Origin: HGM11416 sp034104345
GTDB taxonomy: Bacteria > Bacillota > Clostridia > Christensenellales > Borkfalkiaceae
Reading direction: 5' to 3'
DNA length: 64,000 nt
NCBI GenBank assembly: GCA_034104345.1
Contig: JAXEDY010000028.1
Span: 1-64,000, forward strand
Position numbers and translations under genes: made by a program
Part shown: positions 8,695-18,769 of the stretch, in pieces
Numbering within the stretch: the first letter of the stretch is position 1
Layout: each line of letters opens with the position of its first letter
The notes under the pieces: model-generated
Told to the model about the DNA's origin: nothing
What the model saw: only the letters and a program-made list of their open reading frames with translations
Database searches by the model: none

Positions 8695-9045
8695 TTAAAA
8701 AAGTTTATTATATATGTCTTGACATACGGCATCGAAGTTATTGTCTATGTCGGAGTTCGGATACCTTAAAACAATAACTCCTTTGTTTTCCAAATACTTT
8801 GTTCTCTCCGTATCGTTTTTTTGGTTAACTAAATCGTAATGTTGCGAACCATCCAATTCTATTACCAGCCTTTTTTCTGCACAATAAAAATCAACTATAT
8901 ATTTTCCTATTACCCTCTGACGGCGAAACCGATAAGGCAACCCGCGTAAAAACTCATACCACAACTTGCGTTCTTGCCTCGTCATGTTTTTTCGTAACGC
9001 CTGAGCTAAATTTGTTAGTTTCGAATTGCTGTAATCGTAAATCAA
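8695..9045 (-). CDS. DUF559 endonuclease-like protein
   Basis: A 116-residue protein of the DUF559 type, related in fold to very-short-patch-repair-like nucleases. Seen are the typical LAQALRKNMTRQERKLWYEFL start, the RQRVIGKYIVDFYC segment and the VIELDGSQHY core whose Asp/Glu residues would form the nuclease site. Length is normal for the family. The start is a TTG, supported by an AGAGG about 10 nt upstream; no ATG fits. These genes are often solitary and scattered in bacterial genomes, and this one stands alone between two large lipoprotein genes next to intergenic repeats. Its substrate is unknown. Confidence 0.8.
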   Translation of the reverse strand: MIYDYSNSKLTNLAQALRKNMTRQERKLWYEFLRGLPYRFRRQRVIGKYIVDFYCAEKRLVIELDGSQHYDLVNQKNDTERTKYLENKGVIVLRYPNSDIDNNFDAVCQDIYNKLF

Positions 9046-9127
9046 ATTTTCTATTTACCTCTTTCCGGTCGACAGTTTATGCCATCGGCATTTTTTTAAT
9101 AGATAATATTTTTTTTTAATAAAAATT

Positions 9128-9166
9128 ACCGAAGACTTCTCTGTTACGGGGAAGCCTTCGGTTTTT
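9128..9166. terminator. Hairpin terminator after the 1356-residue lipoprotein gene
   Basis: ACCGAAG-A-CTTC pairs with GAAG-C-CTTCGGT. T-rich DNA lies on both sides, so it can serve the minus-strand lipoprotein gene that ends 22 nt away and also plus-strand transcripts. Confidence 0.7.
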
Positions 9167-9187
9167 AATAATTTGACAAACAAAACA

Positions 9188-12100
9188 TTACATAACGGTA
9201 AGGCCGGTTTTGTCGTCGTTTATATCGGCGATTTTTACGGTTATCGTTTTTCCGTTTTTATAAGTGATTTTAATTTGCGCGTTTTTAATCATCGTGTTTC
9301 CGCTTATAAACTCGGCGGTTACTTTGTCTCCGAGAACGAGTTTCGATGCCGAAACGTAATAATCGTAACCCGCGCTCGTTTTGATTTCGCGCAGAACTAT
9401 CTGCCCGTTGCCCGCATAAGAAGTATCGATTTTGGCAAACGATTCCACCAGATTGTTTTCGCCGTTCGCTTCGAGATAAATAACCCCTTCAGCCGAAAAT
9501 CTTCCGTTTAAAGCATACGATTTGCCGCTGTCGGAAACGACGGTTGCGGTAAACTCGCTGTCGGTTATAAGCGATAAGCCCTCGAACGTTTCTTTGTTAT
9601 AAACAAACGTAACATAGCCGTATTCGTCGATTATAAGCGAGTTTTCGCCGCTGAACGACTTGGTAAAACTGCCCACGAACGAACTTCCCGTATACTTTTT
9701 ATCGATAACCTGAACGCCGTAATAAAGGTTTTTATTTACGCTGCCCGTTTTTACGGTTATAACGTATTGATAGAATCCGGGTTTAGAGAACGCAACGGTT
9801 TTTAAGTTGACCGCGGCGGTTTTAGCGCTTTCCGTCATTTCGCCGTCGGCTGTTATTATCGTGATATTCTTTAAATAATCGGCAGAATTCGATCCCTGCT
9901 TCGCGACGAACGATTTTATGCGGATTATGGCGCCGCTATATATGCAAACGGTTTCGAAGTTGGCGCCCGCGGCTATGCCGCCGCCCGAAGATAAAACGCA
10001 AAGCGAGTTTTCGTCGGCGTTTAAAGAAACGGTCATTCCCGCGCCGTACGCGCTATCCGACTTTTCGTAAGATACCAAAGCGGTATTTCCGCGAAGAGCA
10101 TATCCGAACGCTACTTTGTTATACAACGACGTATCGAAACTTACAAGCCCCGCGCCATACCCGTTAAACATTATATATTTTGTTCCGGCGGTATTTATAT
10201 AAAGCCCGAACATCTTGTCTTTTTCGATAAGAGTGAAGGTTTTATCGGCGTCGTTTATGGCGAATTTATAACTGTAAGGCTGAATCGTTACCCTTTCGGT
10301 TTCGTTATCTTTAACGTACGAAAGAGCCGATCGAAAATCCGAAGTAAACGAAACGCTCGTTTTGTTCGTAGATTTTGTAAGCGTTATGATTTTTGCGCCG
10401 TGAAGCGTGAACGTTTTTTCGGTCATATCCGACGGAATGTAGCCGAGCGCGGAAATATCCGAAGAATAAAGTTGCGCCTCGACGGTGCCGCCTACGGTTA
10501 CGGTAACGTTCGAAGAGGTTATATTAAGCGTTGCGTTTAAGCCGTTTATCTTTCCGCTGTACGCGCCGTAATACGACGAGCCCGAAGCCGAGGTATCTAT
10601 AATGGCGGTTTCTTCGTTGGCAACGGTAAACGCATATTTTTCGCCGTTTAGCGTTAAACTCGAAGTTACGCCCGAACGCTTTTCGAAGTTCGGTGCAAAA
10701 GTCGCTTCGCCGAACGTAATTTCGTAATCGTAATCGGAGGAATAATGCGAATATAAATGCGTTTTTAAACCGAACCACTTACGTTCGCCCGCTTCGTTTT
10801 TAACCTTGAACAAGTCTATCGAATAATTAACGTAATCGATGCTTAAAACATGTTTGTTATGTTTAGACGAGTTAACGGTGAACGAATCTTCTATCGTCCA
10901 GACGGCGTCGTTGAAATAAACGAGAGTCATCGTGTTGTTTGTTAACTTCATCCTGAGGTCGTTTTCATAAGTAACGACCGCCACACCGTTTGAATAATCA
11001 AGGTTGTAAACGGATCTGCTTAAATTGAATTTAAACGCGTTAACGCCTGCGCTGCGCAGATTTTCGACCGGTTTTTCGCGCACGGTAACGTTTAAGTCGG
11101 CGGGAATAACAAGGTCTTTGATTGCCTGCGACGTTTCGGAATCGCCTACGATATAACCTTCGTCGTCTTCGTATTCGTCGTTATAACCTATGGTGAATTG
11201 CGCCGATTTATAAGTGCCTATTATGCTGCGGTCGAGCACGGTTACGTTCGCGGTTTTTACTATGCCTTTATAGTTTAAAACAAGCGAATATGCGCCTGCG
11301 GTAAACGGATCGAACGAACCCGAAATCATATCGAGCGTTATCTTCTGAATTTCGTTATCGTCGATAACTTCGAACAAATCGGGCGTGTAAAGCGTATCTC
11401 CCGTGAAAATTACCTTGTCGGTTACGTTTATTTCTATGTTTGTGTTTACGATAACGTCGAAAGTAACGGTTGCATAATCTGCGTCGGTTACGCCGTTTAC
11501 GAAAACTTTTACGGTTACGGTTTGCCTGCCGCCTGCGCCGTAATCGACGGCGCTTGCTTCGGCATAAGTCGAAGTATAGCCGTTAGCCGCGGTTTTATCG
11601 GACGTGAGCGTTTGCTTTAATCCGTTTAAATATACGGTTACGTTTTTAAGCGGATCGAATGCGTCGCTTTTTTTAACGACGATTTCTTTTTCGTTTACGG
11701 TAACGCTGTAATCGTTATCTACGACCTTATAAGTTATGGTTTTTGAAGGATGCGTGAATTTAGGCCCCGAAAAACTGAAAGTCTGATCGTTGAAATCGAG
11801 CGTTAAGGCTACCTTATATTCGCCGTTTTTGTTAAAATCGGCAGCGTCGGTTCCGTTTAAATATGCAGAAAGGTCGTTGAATTTAACGCCGTTTATTTTC
11901 ACGATAAAATCCGAAGCGAAATCGTAGGTTTGTTTATTGGTTCCGCGTTTGATTACTACCGTTTCGGCTTTGGCATAATCGATTATAACGCCCGTTTTTA
12001 CGGTGATTTTCGCAGAGGCGGTGCGCCCTTTGTAATTAAGCGTTACGGTGTAGGTGCCGGCGGTAGAGTAATCGGGCTCGCCCGTAATCATATCGTAGGT

Positions 12101-13258
12101 AACTTTTATTTCTTCGCCCCCGTGCGAAATCGAAAAAAGCGAGGTAAGATCGACCGTTTCGCCGTTTACGAACACTTCTGCAGCGCGGGTTATAATGGTT
12201 ACGTTGTCTTTTATTATTTCAACGGTAACGCTTTGAGTTTCGCCGCCGATAACGGTAAGCGTAACGTTTACCTTATCCCCGATATTCGCGGTTTTAACGG
12301 CGCTTGCGTTTACCTGCGAAGCGATTACCTGTTCGGCTTTGCCGTTTTTATATATATAAAAATCTTTGGTAAAATCGCGGGCTAAAGCGTCGGCAAGCGG
12401 AAGTTGAATGCTTGCGTAAGCCTTGCCCGTTTCGTAAACGTCGTCAGCGGTTACGATAACTTTAAGCGAAGCGCTTACTTTGCCGCGCGCAAAAGTTAAC
12501 GTGTATTCGCCGTTTTCGGCTTTAACTTCGCCCGAAAGCATCGAATTTTCCACTTTAAACTTTAATCCTTCGCGCTTTACGATGAAATACGAGCCGAAGT
12601 TATAAGAATCTACCTGCGAAACGTTGATTTTTACAGAACTTTGCGCCAACTTAACGCTGTAAACCGCTTCGGTTACAACTACGGTTACTTCTGCCCTTTT
12701 ACCTTTATACGTGCAGTAAACGACGTAAGTTCCGCGCTGCGCTTTAAGCCCCGAAAGGTCTAAATCGGTATCGGCGATTTTTATCGTTTCGCCCGAAACC
12801 GAAACGCGGAACAGCGAAGTAAAGTCGTAACTTTCGATTTCGTCGTCTTTAAGTTCTACTTTCGAAGTAAGCGCGGTTACCGAAACGGGCGCCGACGAGT
12901 TGACGTGCACCGTGATTTCGGCTTTTTCTCCTTTTACCGAGCAATAAACTTTATACGTTCCGACTTGTGCCTTTACTTCGGACGAATCGATATATTGTTT
13001 TTTTACTTCGCATTTTTTACCGTCGCCCACGATGCTGAAATAAACCGAATAATCGGCGGTAAGCGCCTTTTCTTCAAGCAGGGTTACATGGTCCGTAATT
13101 GATACTATTCTTACTATTTTGCAATTTTCGGCGTCGGCAAGTTTGCCGTCGTCGGGCTTTGAATTGTTATCGTTGTTATTTCCGCACGCGATAAACGCCG
13201 AAAACGACAATACCAAAGCGACAGCGCAAAGCACTATGCCAAAAAGTCTTTTTTTCAT
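9188..13258 (-). CDS. Large surface lipoprotein with Ig-like repeats
   Basis: A 1356-residue predicted lipoprotein (lipobox FIAC, lipidated Cys25). I start it at the ATG at 13258 (MKKRLFGIVL) because a CAGGAG lies 9 nt upstream and the signal peptide begins there; an upstream extension of the frame is not supported. Residues ~60-700 contain about seven beta-sandwich repeats of 80-90 residues, recognisable by YDFTSLFxVxxxG, GTYxVxxxYKGK and AEVTVxV segments, like bacterial Ig-like domains. The C-terminal half has beta-rich modules similar in style to those of the 1811-residue protein. No catalytic motif is seen. It sits downstream of the 938-residue lipoprotein gene and may share its transcript. 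Confidence 0.87.
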   Translation of the reverse strand: MKKRLFGIVLCAVALVLSFSAFIACGNNNDNNSKPDDGKLADAENCKIVRIVSITDHVTLLEEKALTADYSVYFSIVGDGKKCEVKKQYIDSSEVKAQVGTYKVYCSVKGEKAEITVHVNSSAPVSVTALTSKVELKDDEIESYDFTSLFRVSVSGETIKIADTDLDLSGLKAQRGTYVVYCTYKGKRAEVTVVVTEAVYSVKLAQSSVKINVSQVDSYNFGSYFIVKREGLKFKVENSMLSGEVKAENGEYTLTFARGKVSASLKVIVTADDVYETGKAYASIQLPLADALARDFTKDFYIYKNGKAEQVIASQVNASAVKTANIGDKVNVTLTVIGGETQSVTVEIIKDNVTIITRAAEVFVNGETVDLTSLFSISHGGEEIKVTYDMITGEPDYSTAGTYTVTLNYKGRTASAKITVKTGVIIDYAKAETVVIKRGTNKQTYDFASDFIVKINGVKFNDLSAYLNGTDAADFNKNGEYKVALTLDFNDQTFSFSGPKFTHPSKTITYKVVDNDYSVTVNEKEIVVKKSDAFDPLKNVTVYLNGLKQTLTSDKTAANGYTSTYAEASAVDYGAGGRQTVTVKVFVNGVTDADYATVTFDVIVNTNIEINVTDKVIFTGDTLYTPDLFEVIDDNEIQKITLDMISGSFDPFTAGAYSLVLNYKGIVKTANVTVLDRSIIGTYKSAQFTIGYNDEYEDDEGYIVGDSETSQAIKDLVIPADLNVTVREKPVENLRSAGVNAFKFNLSRSVYNLDYSNGVAVVTYENDLRMKLTNNTMTLVYFNDAVWTIEDSFTVNSSKHNKHVLSIDYVNYSIDLFKVKNEAGERKWFGLKTHLYSHYSSDYDYEITFGEATFAPNFEKRSGVTSSLTLNGEKYAFTVANEETAIIDTSASGSSYYGAYSGKINGLNATLNITSSNVTVTVGGTVEAQLYSSDISALGYIPSDMTEKTFTLHGAKIITLTKSTNKTSVSFTSDFRSALSYVKDNETERVTIQPYSYKFAINDADKTFTLIEKDKMFGLYINTAGTKYIMFNGYGAGLVSFDTSLYNKVAFGYALRGNTALVSYEKSDSAYGAGMTVSLNADENSLCVLSSGGGIAAGANFETVCIYSGAIIRIKSFVAKQGSNSADYLKNITIITADGEMTESAKTAAVNLKTVAFSKPGFYQYVITVKTGSVNKNLYYGVQVIDKKYTGSSFVGSFTKSFSGENSLIIDEYGYVTFVYNKETFEGLSLITDSEFTATVVSDSGKSYALNGRFSAEGVIYLEANGENNLVESFAKIDTSYAGNGQIVLREIKTSAGYDYYVSASKLVLGDKVTAEFISGNTMIKNAQIKITYKNGKTITVKIADINDDKTGLTVM

Positions 13259-13419
13259 GGTTATTCTCCTGTTTAAAGGCATTTTACAAATCTTTTTGCG
13301 TTCGAAAAGCAAAAAGCCTTTTTAGTTTAACGCAAACGGCGCATGCGCGAAATTACAAAGCGCACGCGCCGAGAGCGTAAGCCCGCTGTTACGGACTTTA
13401 AATTCGTTGTTTGTTCGGA

Positions 13420-16236
13420 TTATTTATCCAGACTCCAGTTTACGCTGGTTCTTTCGAGAATACACCAGAAAGTAGGTCCGCCCCAGTTTTCAACCCTTAA
13501 TCTTAAACCGAGTTGCTGGTTTACGTAAGTTGTATAGCGGCGATAACTTACGTTACCGGTGTTTGCCTTATCCAGCGCGAAGCCGATGGTTTTAAGTTTT
13601 TCGGTGAAATTCGCAATCAAACCGTCGTAATCGTAAAGTTTATAGTTTTCGTCGTATAAATCGTAGCAGATGTTGAATTTAATTCTGTCGTTATAAACGG
13701 CGTTACCGGTCGAATCCATGCCTTCGTTAACCCAATCGTGCCACGGGCCGTAGAATTCATCGCGGAAACATTCGCTTACTACCTTGGGAATAGCCTTGAA
13801 ATTGGCGTTTCCGGCGATATCTTTGCCGAAGATTTTTTCCATAACCACATCGCCTTGTTCATAAACTAAGCCGCTGCTGGTAGAATGTTGCGAATAATAT
13901 TGTACGTCGTCGAAATAAGACCAATCTTGCGGAATAACCCTTGGGATATAACCGTTCCAGATATTTTCGGGTAAAGTGGTCGCGTTGATATCCGAATAAG
14001 CGGTATTGTAATATCCGCCCCAGTTGCCCGAAATATCGTAAGCGTAACCTACCGCTCTGAAGTTTCCTTCGCTGTCTACGGTGATAAGGAAGGCGTCTTC
14101 TTTATCTAAGGTAGAAGTTGCGTCTTTTGCATAGTCTGCCAAAGTCATAGCGTAAGCCGCTTCGTAAATTAAAGCCGAATCTTTTAAAGCAAAGGTATGA
14201 AGGTCGATAGTGGTGCCTTTAACACGGGTAGAACCGGTATAAGTGAAGATATACGGCGAGATCTTAAAGTCGGGCAATAAGTCGACGAATTTACCGTCTT
14301 TTTTGCGCTGACCTGCCAAAGCCTTTTGATCGTAATCGTATGCATAGGTATCGTAAGTGTTATCCGCGTTCTGTTTGTATCCGTAAACTTCGGTGTGGAA
14401 AACGTAATCGTCCATCGCAGCGGAATATTCGCCTGTTTCGTTAATAAGCGCGCCTTCTTCGGTAACCAAGCCCTTGATACCTACGGTACCGCTTGTCGAA
14501 AGATAATTGACAAGAGAGAATCCGTCGGTATTGCTGCGGCGGGTTTCGGTAGAGTTTGCGTCTGCGGTGGCGCCTAACGAAGACTGGGCACTTAATTCGT
14601 AATCGCCGGGATCGATAACGGGCGAATACTTCTGCGTTTCGGTCATTTTAAAGGTGTAACTCTTTACGGCGCCGCTGCCCATTGCTCTAAGCGCGGTTTC
14701 GAGAGCGTTGTATTTATCCGTATCGACGGTGGGTTTGGCGTAAGGAGCGGGGTTGGAAACGACCGTGCTGCCGATATCGCTGAATTTAAAAGTGCAAACG
14801 GTATTTCTGTAACCTATAACGTCCTCTTTGCCGGTTGAAGCGTTTTCTTTGGTAATATCGATTTTCGTGGTTTCGGCAACTATTCTGTCGACGTATTTTC
14901 CGCCTGCGCCGTCGCTTGCGAGAACGATACGGAAAGTTTCGAACTGGTCGCCGTTACCGAGTATCGGGCTGAACGACCATGCGATGTAAGCCATAAGCCA
15001 TTCGTCGTCGCTGGGATAAAATTTTTCGGTGAACAAAATGGGATCTATTACGATCTGACCGGGTTCTATTTCGTAGGTGTAATAATCGCCTTCATCGTTG
15101 CTGAATTTGCCCAAAACCAAACCTTTAAGGTGGTTCCAGAGGTGTCTGCCGTCGTGAGCGGTTTCGCTGCTGTCATACCACAAAAGTTTGTTGCTTTCCG
15201 AATCTTTTAACACTTTCGAAGTGCTTACGTTGTCTTTGTTAACGTAATATTCATTGGCATAATAGTTTCCGTTACCCGCAGATTCGCCTTTACCGTAGGT
15301 GTTGGCGTTTACGGTCGGGGTATTATCGCCGCTTTTCGACGATTGACCGTACCATTTATCGCCGTCCATTTTAACTACGGTGTCGTAAGAAGTTTCGGTG
15401 CTGGTTCCGTTAGACGAAGTGGTATATTTAACGACGTCTTTTACGGTGGCGGTTACGGTAATCTTTTCGTTTGCTATATCGTTGAGCATTGCCTGAGTAA
15501 GATCGCCTACCGAGCCTTCTTTAAGTTTTTCTTTAACGGTAATTTCGAATTCCTTGGTTAAGGTAGTTACCGCGTTCGAGGTTACTTTAACGGTTACGGG
15601 AACGCCCGAAGCGGGAATATCGAGATTTTCGTTGTCGACTAAAACTACTTTTTTATCGGCGTCGTATTTAACGAGATTTTCGTATCCGGCGGGGGCATCG
15701 AAGGTAACGGCGTAAGAGGTGTCGTCGTAAGGAAGATCCGAAATAGAAACTTCAACGAGTATACCGTCGGTATCGCCTACGCGTAAAACGGTTTTAACGC
15801 TGCTATGATTGTTCGGGTTTTTGGCAAGAGCGGTCATCGTAGCCGATTTTACGGAACCGGTGTTTTGAACCGTAATGCTCTTTGTGGCTTTAACGCTCGG
15901 ATCGGAAACGAGTTCGACGATAACGTCTACTTTCGTATCTTTTTCTACGTTGGCGCCGCTTGCGATTTTCAGATAGAAGCTAACGCCGTCGTCGCCCGCT
16001 TCGGCAACGACTTCCAAAATCGAAGTATCGCCCGATACTACGCGATATGCCGAGTTATCGGAAACAGCCACCAAAACGGGAACTTTGTCGCCGCTTTTAA
16101 TGGTAGAGGCTACGCTGATGGCAATGGTGGGTTTGTTGGTCTGTCCGTTTTTGTCGCAGGCGACAAGCGCGAACGCCATAACAAGAGCAATGACCAAAGC
16201 CGTTAAACGTTTTGCTGTTGATGCAATTGTTTTCAT
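13420..16236 (-). CDS. Large lipoprotein, paralogue of the 817-residue protein upstream
   Basis: A 938-residue lipoprotein (lipobox LVAC, lipidated Cys27; start ATG preceded by AAGGAG). Residues ~35-240 look like two or three Ig-like domains. The rest shares an order of landmarks with the neighbouring 817-residue protein: a LTQAML segment, a WYDS ... HLKGLVLGKF segment, a YNALETALRAM helix, a LLPDFKISPYIF segment and a final KLKTIGFALDKA-type segment. The two are therefore diverged paralogues from a local duplication. Function is unknown; surface binding of a ligand is a reasonable guess. The gap to the upstream lipoprotein gene is 67 nt, consistent with one transcript. Confidence 0.85.
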   Translation of the reverse strand: MKTIASTAKRLTALVIALVMAFALVACDKNGQTNKPTIAISVASTIKSGDKVPVLVAVSDNSAYRVVSGDTSILEVVAEAGDDGVSFYLKIASGANVEKDTKVDVIVELVSDPSVKATKSITVQNTGSVKSATMTALAKNPNNHSSVKTVLRVGDTDGILVEVSISDLPYDDTSYAVTFDAPAGYENLVKYDADKKVVLVDNENLDIPASGVPVTVKVTSNAVTTLTKEFEITVKEKLKEGSVGDLTQAMLNDIANEKITVTATVKDVVKYTTSSNGTSTETSYDTVVKMDGDKWYGQSSKSGDNTPTVNANTYGKGESAGNGNYYANEYYVNKDNVSTSKVLKDSESNKLLWYDSSETAHDGRHLWNHLKGLVLGKFSNDEGDYYTYEIEPGQIVIDPILFTEKFYPSDDEWLMAYIAWSFSPILGNGDQFETFRIVLASDGAGGKYVDRIVAETTKIDITKENASTGKEDVIGYRNTVCTFKFSDIGSTVVSNPAPYAKPTVDTDKYNALETALRAMGSGAVKSYTFKMTETQKYSPVIDPGDYELSAQSSLGATADANSTETRRSNTDGFSLVNYLSTSGTVGIKGLVTEEGALINETGEYSAAMDDYVFHTEVYGYKQNADNTYDTYAYDYDQKALAGQRKKDGKFVDLLPDFKISPYIFTYTGSTRVKGTTIDLHTFALKDSALIYEAAYAMTLADYAKDATSTLDKEDAFLITVDSEGNFRAVGYAYDISGNWGGYYNTAYSDINATTLPENIWNGYIPRVIPQDWSYFDDVQYYSQHSTSSGLVYEQGDVVMEKIFGKDIAGNANFKAIPKVVSECFRDEFYGPWHDWVNEGMDSTGNAVYNDRIKFNICYDLYDENYKLYDYDGLIANFTEKLKTIGFALDKANTGNVSYRRYTTYVNQQLGLRLRVENWGGPTFWCILERTSVNWSLDK

Positions 16237-16303
16237 TTTTTTCTACTCCTTATAGCAATAAAAATTTTTTTTCGTGTATTATATGGTTTATTCGGTTAAA
16301 GGC

Positions 16304-18757
16304 TTATTCCGCCCAGATATAAACGAATAAGTCCAGACTTTCGTCGGCGGGGCGAATAACTAAGTTGCAACCCGCTTTTCTGTATTCTCCGCTGCCGTCG
16401 GTCGCCTTTTCAAACCCTTTAAGTTTAAGAAATTTATCGAGAGTGTCGAGCGAAGCGTCGATCGTGTAATCGGTTCCGAGCGGAACGTCGTAATAAAGCT
16501 TAATAGTGTCGATGGTTTTGTTTCCGCTTGCGGTCGATTTGATATATTTCTGAATCATTCCCAAGCCGAAACAATCGCCAAGTCCGTTATCGGCGTCGCC
16601 AAAGAACGGAATGTCGGATATTTCGATACCGGAAAGAGCCGGAACGTTGCCTTTTCCGAAAAAGTTTTCTTCGAAAAATTTATCCGCTTGTTTTAATTCG
16701 TCCGATTCGGTCGAAACGATTATGGAAACGTCTGCCCACGAAGAAGGTATTCTTTTTGCTTTAAACGCGCCTATCGCGGCAGAAATGCCGTCGGATACGG
16801 TTGCCGAATTAAAATCGGAATAAGTTATATCCACAACACCGTAAATCCCTTGCGCGTCGATGCTGTAATAAAAGCCCGAAGCGACTATATAATATTCGCC
16901 GTCGACCTGCTGAACGTCGACGTAAGTTGCGAATTCGGTAGAACCCGAAGTTGCGACCGTTGCGAACAGACTGTAAAGCGATATGTCGTTGCCCACGCCG
17001 TAGTAAAACAGCGAAGCCACCGTAGACATCGCTTCGTCGGCAACGAAACGGGTAAGTCCGTTTTCTTCATCGACGTAACAACCGCGGTTGAATATTTCGG
17101 CGCAGAAATCGAACGATGGCTTAATGTTTTTAAAATCGCCTTTGTATGCGCGGGTGGGTTCGAATCCCGTTTCCCCCGCAAAGAAAGTATTGTAAGTACC
17201 GTCGCCGTTATCGCGGTAGCCGTAAGACGAACTGTCGGTATATTTGTCCTCTTCGGCCGAAAGGCGCGAATCGTATGGACGGAAGTAGCAAATGCCGTCG
17301 GTTACTATTTCCTGATATCCCGAAACGCTGGTCGTCGTAAGCCCGCGCATTGCCGAAATGTTGATAAATTCGGTTTTATACGAATCGAGCGCTTGCATGT
17401 TGGCTATCGCCGCCTGAAGTTTCCGATATTCCGCTTTTGTGGCTGCGTCGGTATAGTCTTCGATTTTGGTGTAAACGGGCATTTGGGGAACTACCGCATT
17501 TTCGGAAGTATCGAGCGACACGAATAATTTCTGAATCGCCATATATCCCGAAACTATCGAATAGTCTTTGCCGCTTACGGCGCAGATACCTATTACTTCC
17601 CCTCCGTCGATTATAAGTTCGAAAGTGGTTTCGTTCGAAACGTAAAAGTTATACGGATCGCACGACGAAACTATGTTTTTAACGCGCGCGTCGCCCGCAT
17701 GAACGTATCTCCAACGCCAATTTTCGCTGTCGAAATCGAAATCGGCAAGGGTTAAGCCCTTGAATCCGTTGTAATACCCCGAATCATGCCACGTAATTTT
17801 TTCGCCGTTTTCGTCTTTTACGGGAAGCCTGCGTTCTTGGTTTTTAAAGTCGATACCCGTTTCGCAAGCGTAGCCTTCGTCATCGGATTCGCAGAATATC
17901 TGCTGGCTTATGCCGGTGTTTGCGTTTTCGAATTCGGCAAACCATCTGCCCTTTTCCATTGCGGTGCGCATGGTTACCGTATTCGACTGAACGAACGTGG
18001 TTATAACTTCGTCGCCGAGATCTACTTCTTTATAAACGTCGATAAGAACGAATCCGTCGAACGAGGCGGCTTCGCGTTCGCCGCAAAGCGCCGAAAGCAT
18101 GCCTTGGGTAAGTTCGGTTTTCGCAACTACCGTAACCGCTTTTGTTACGCTTACTTTTTCGTCGGCAACGCAAACGGCGGTTACTTTTACGGGTTTATCG
18201 CCCGAAACTTCGTTTGCGGTGAAAGTTATAGCCGTATCGGTACGCGATACTTCGGTTAAAGCCCCGTCGGGATTTTCTACCGTAAATTTAACTTTTTTGT
18301 CGTTTTCGTCCTCCGATCCGCTTACGTTCGCGGCGAAAATAACGGTTTCGCCGTTTTTAACCGTGCTTACTTCTTTGCCGTTTACCGTGCACGAAAGAGC
18401 GACTTTAAGGTCCTTGTCGTCGGGCTTGGGAATTATCGCGTTAAAGGTTACCGTTTCGGAAGCTGGCGAAGTTTCGTAACCGCTTGCAAACGCTTTAACG
18501 TAAATTTGCTGCGTTTTGGTTAAATCGGTAAGGTCGTAAACGGTCGAAGTAACGTCGGCTTCTTTTTCGCCGTCTATAAAAACGGTATAGCCTTCGGCGT
18601 TTTCTGCTTCGTTCCATTTCACCCTGCCTGTTTGGCTTACGCTTATGCCCGTGGGGGCTGCAAGCGTTTTGTCTTCGGGCGAAAGCTTTACGCAAGCGCC
18701 CGCCGAAAGGATTAAGAGCGAAACGATTACTAAACAAATAATTCTTTTAAGTTTCAT
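16304..18757 (-). CDS. Lipoprotein with fibronectin-like domain, paralogue of the 938-residue protein
   Basis: An 817-residue lipoprotein (lipobox AGAC, lipidated Cys22; AAGGAG before the ATG). Residues ~33-108 form a fibronectin type III-like domain (APTGISVSQTGRVKW ... GYTVFIDG ... YVKAFASG). A second Ig-like domain follows to about residue 215, then a region paralogous to the protein encoded just downstream (LTQGML, ITWHDSG ... GFKGLTLADF, YRKLQAAIANM, IKPSFDFCAEIF). No catalytic motif seen. It begins 12 nt after the 191-residue lipoprotein gene, so the two are co-transcribed. Confidence 0.85.
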   Translation of the reverse strand: MKLKRIICLVIVSLLILSAGACVKLSPEDKTLAAPTGISVSQTGRVKWNEAENAEGYTVFIDGEKEADVTSTVYDLTDLTKTQQIYVKAFASGYETSPASETVTFNAIIPKPDDKDLKVALSCTVNGKEVSTVKNGETVIFAANVSGSEDENDKKVKFTVENPDGALTEVSRTDTAITFTANEVSGDKPVKVTAVCVADEKVSVTKAVTVVAKTELTQGMLSALCGEREAASFDGFVLIDVYKEVDLGDEVITTFVQSNTVTMRTAMEKGRWFAEFENANTGISQQIFCESDDEGYACETGIDFKNQERRLPVKDENGEKITWHDSGYYNGFKGLTLADFDFDSENWRWRYVHAGDARVKNIVSSCDPYNFYVSNETTFELIIDGGEVIGICAVSGKDYSIVSGYMAIQKLFVSLDTSENAVVPQMPVYTKIEDYTDAATKAEYRKLQAAIANMQALDSYKTEFINISAMRGLTTTSVSGYQEIVTDGICYFRPYDSRLSAEEDKYTDSSSYGYRDNGDGTYNTFFAGETGFEPTRAYKGDFKNIKPSFDFCAEIFNRGCYVDEENGLTRFVADEAMSTVASLFYYGVGNDISLYSLFATVATSGSTEFATYVDVQQVDGEYYIVASGFYYSIDAQGIYGVVDITYSDFNSATVSDGISAAIGAFKAKRIPSSWADVSIIVSTESDELKQADKFFEENFFGKGNVPALSGIEISDIPFFGDADNGLGDCFGLGMIQKYIKSTASGNKTIDTIKLYYDVPLGTDYTIDASLDTLDKFLKLKGFEKATDGSGEYRKAGCNLVIRPADESLDLFVYIWAE

Positions 18758-18769
18758 TTCACGTTCTCC

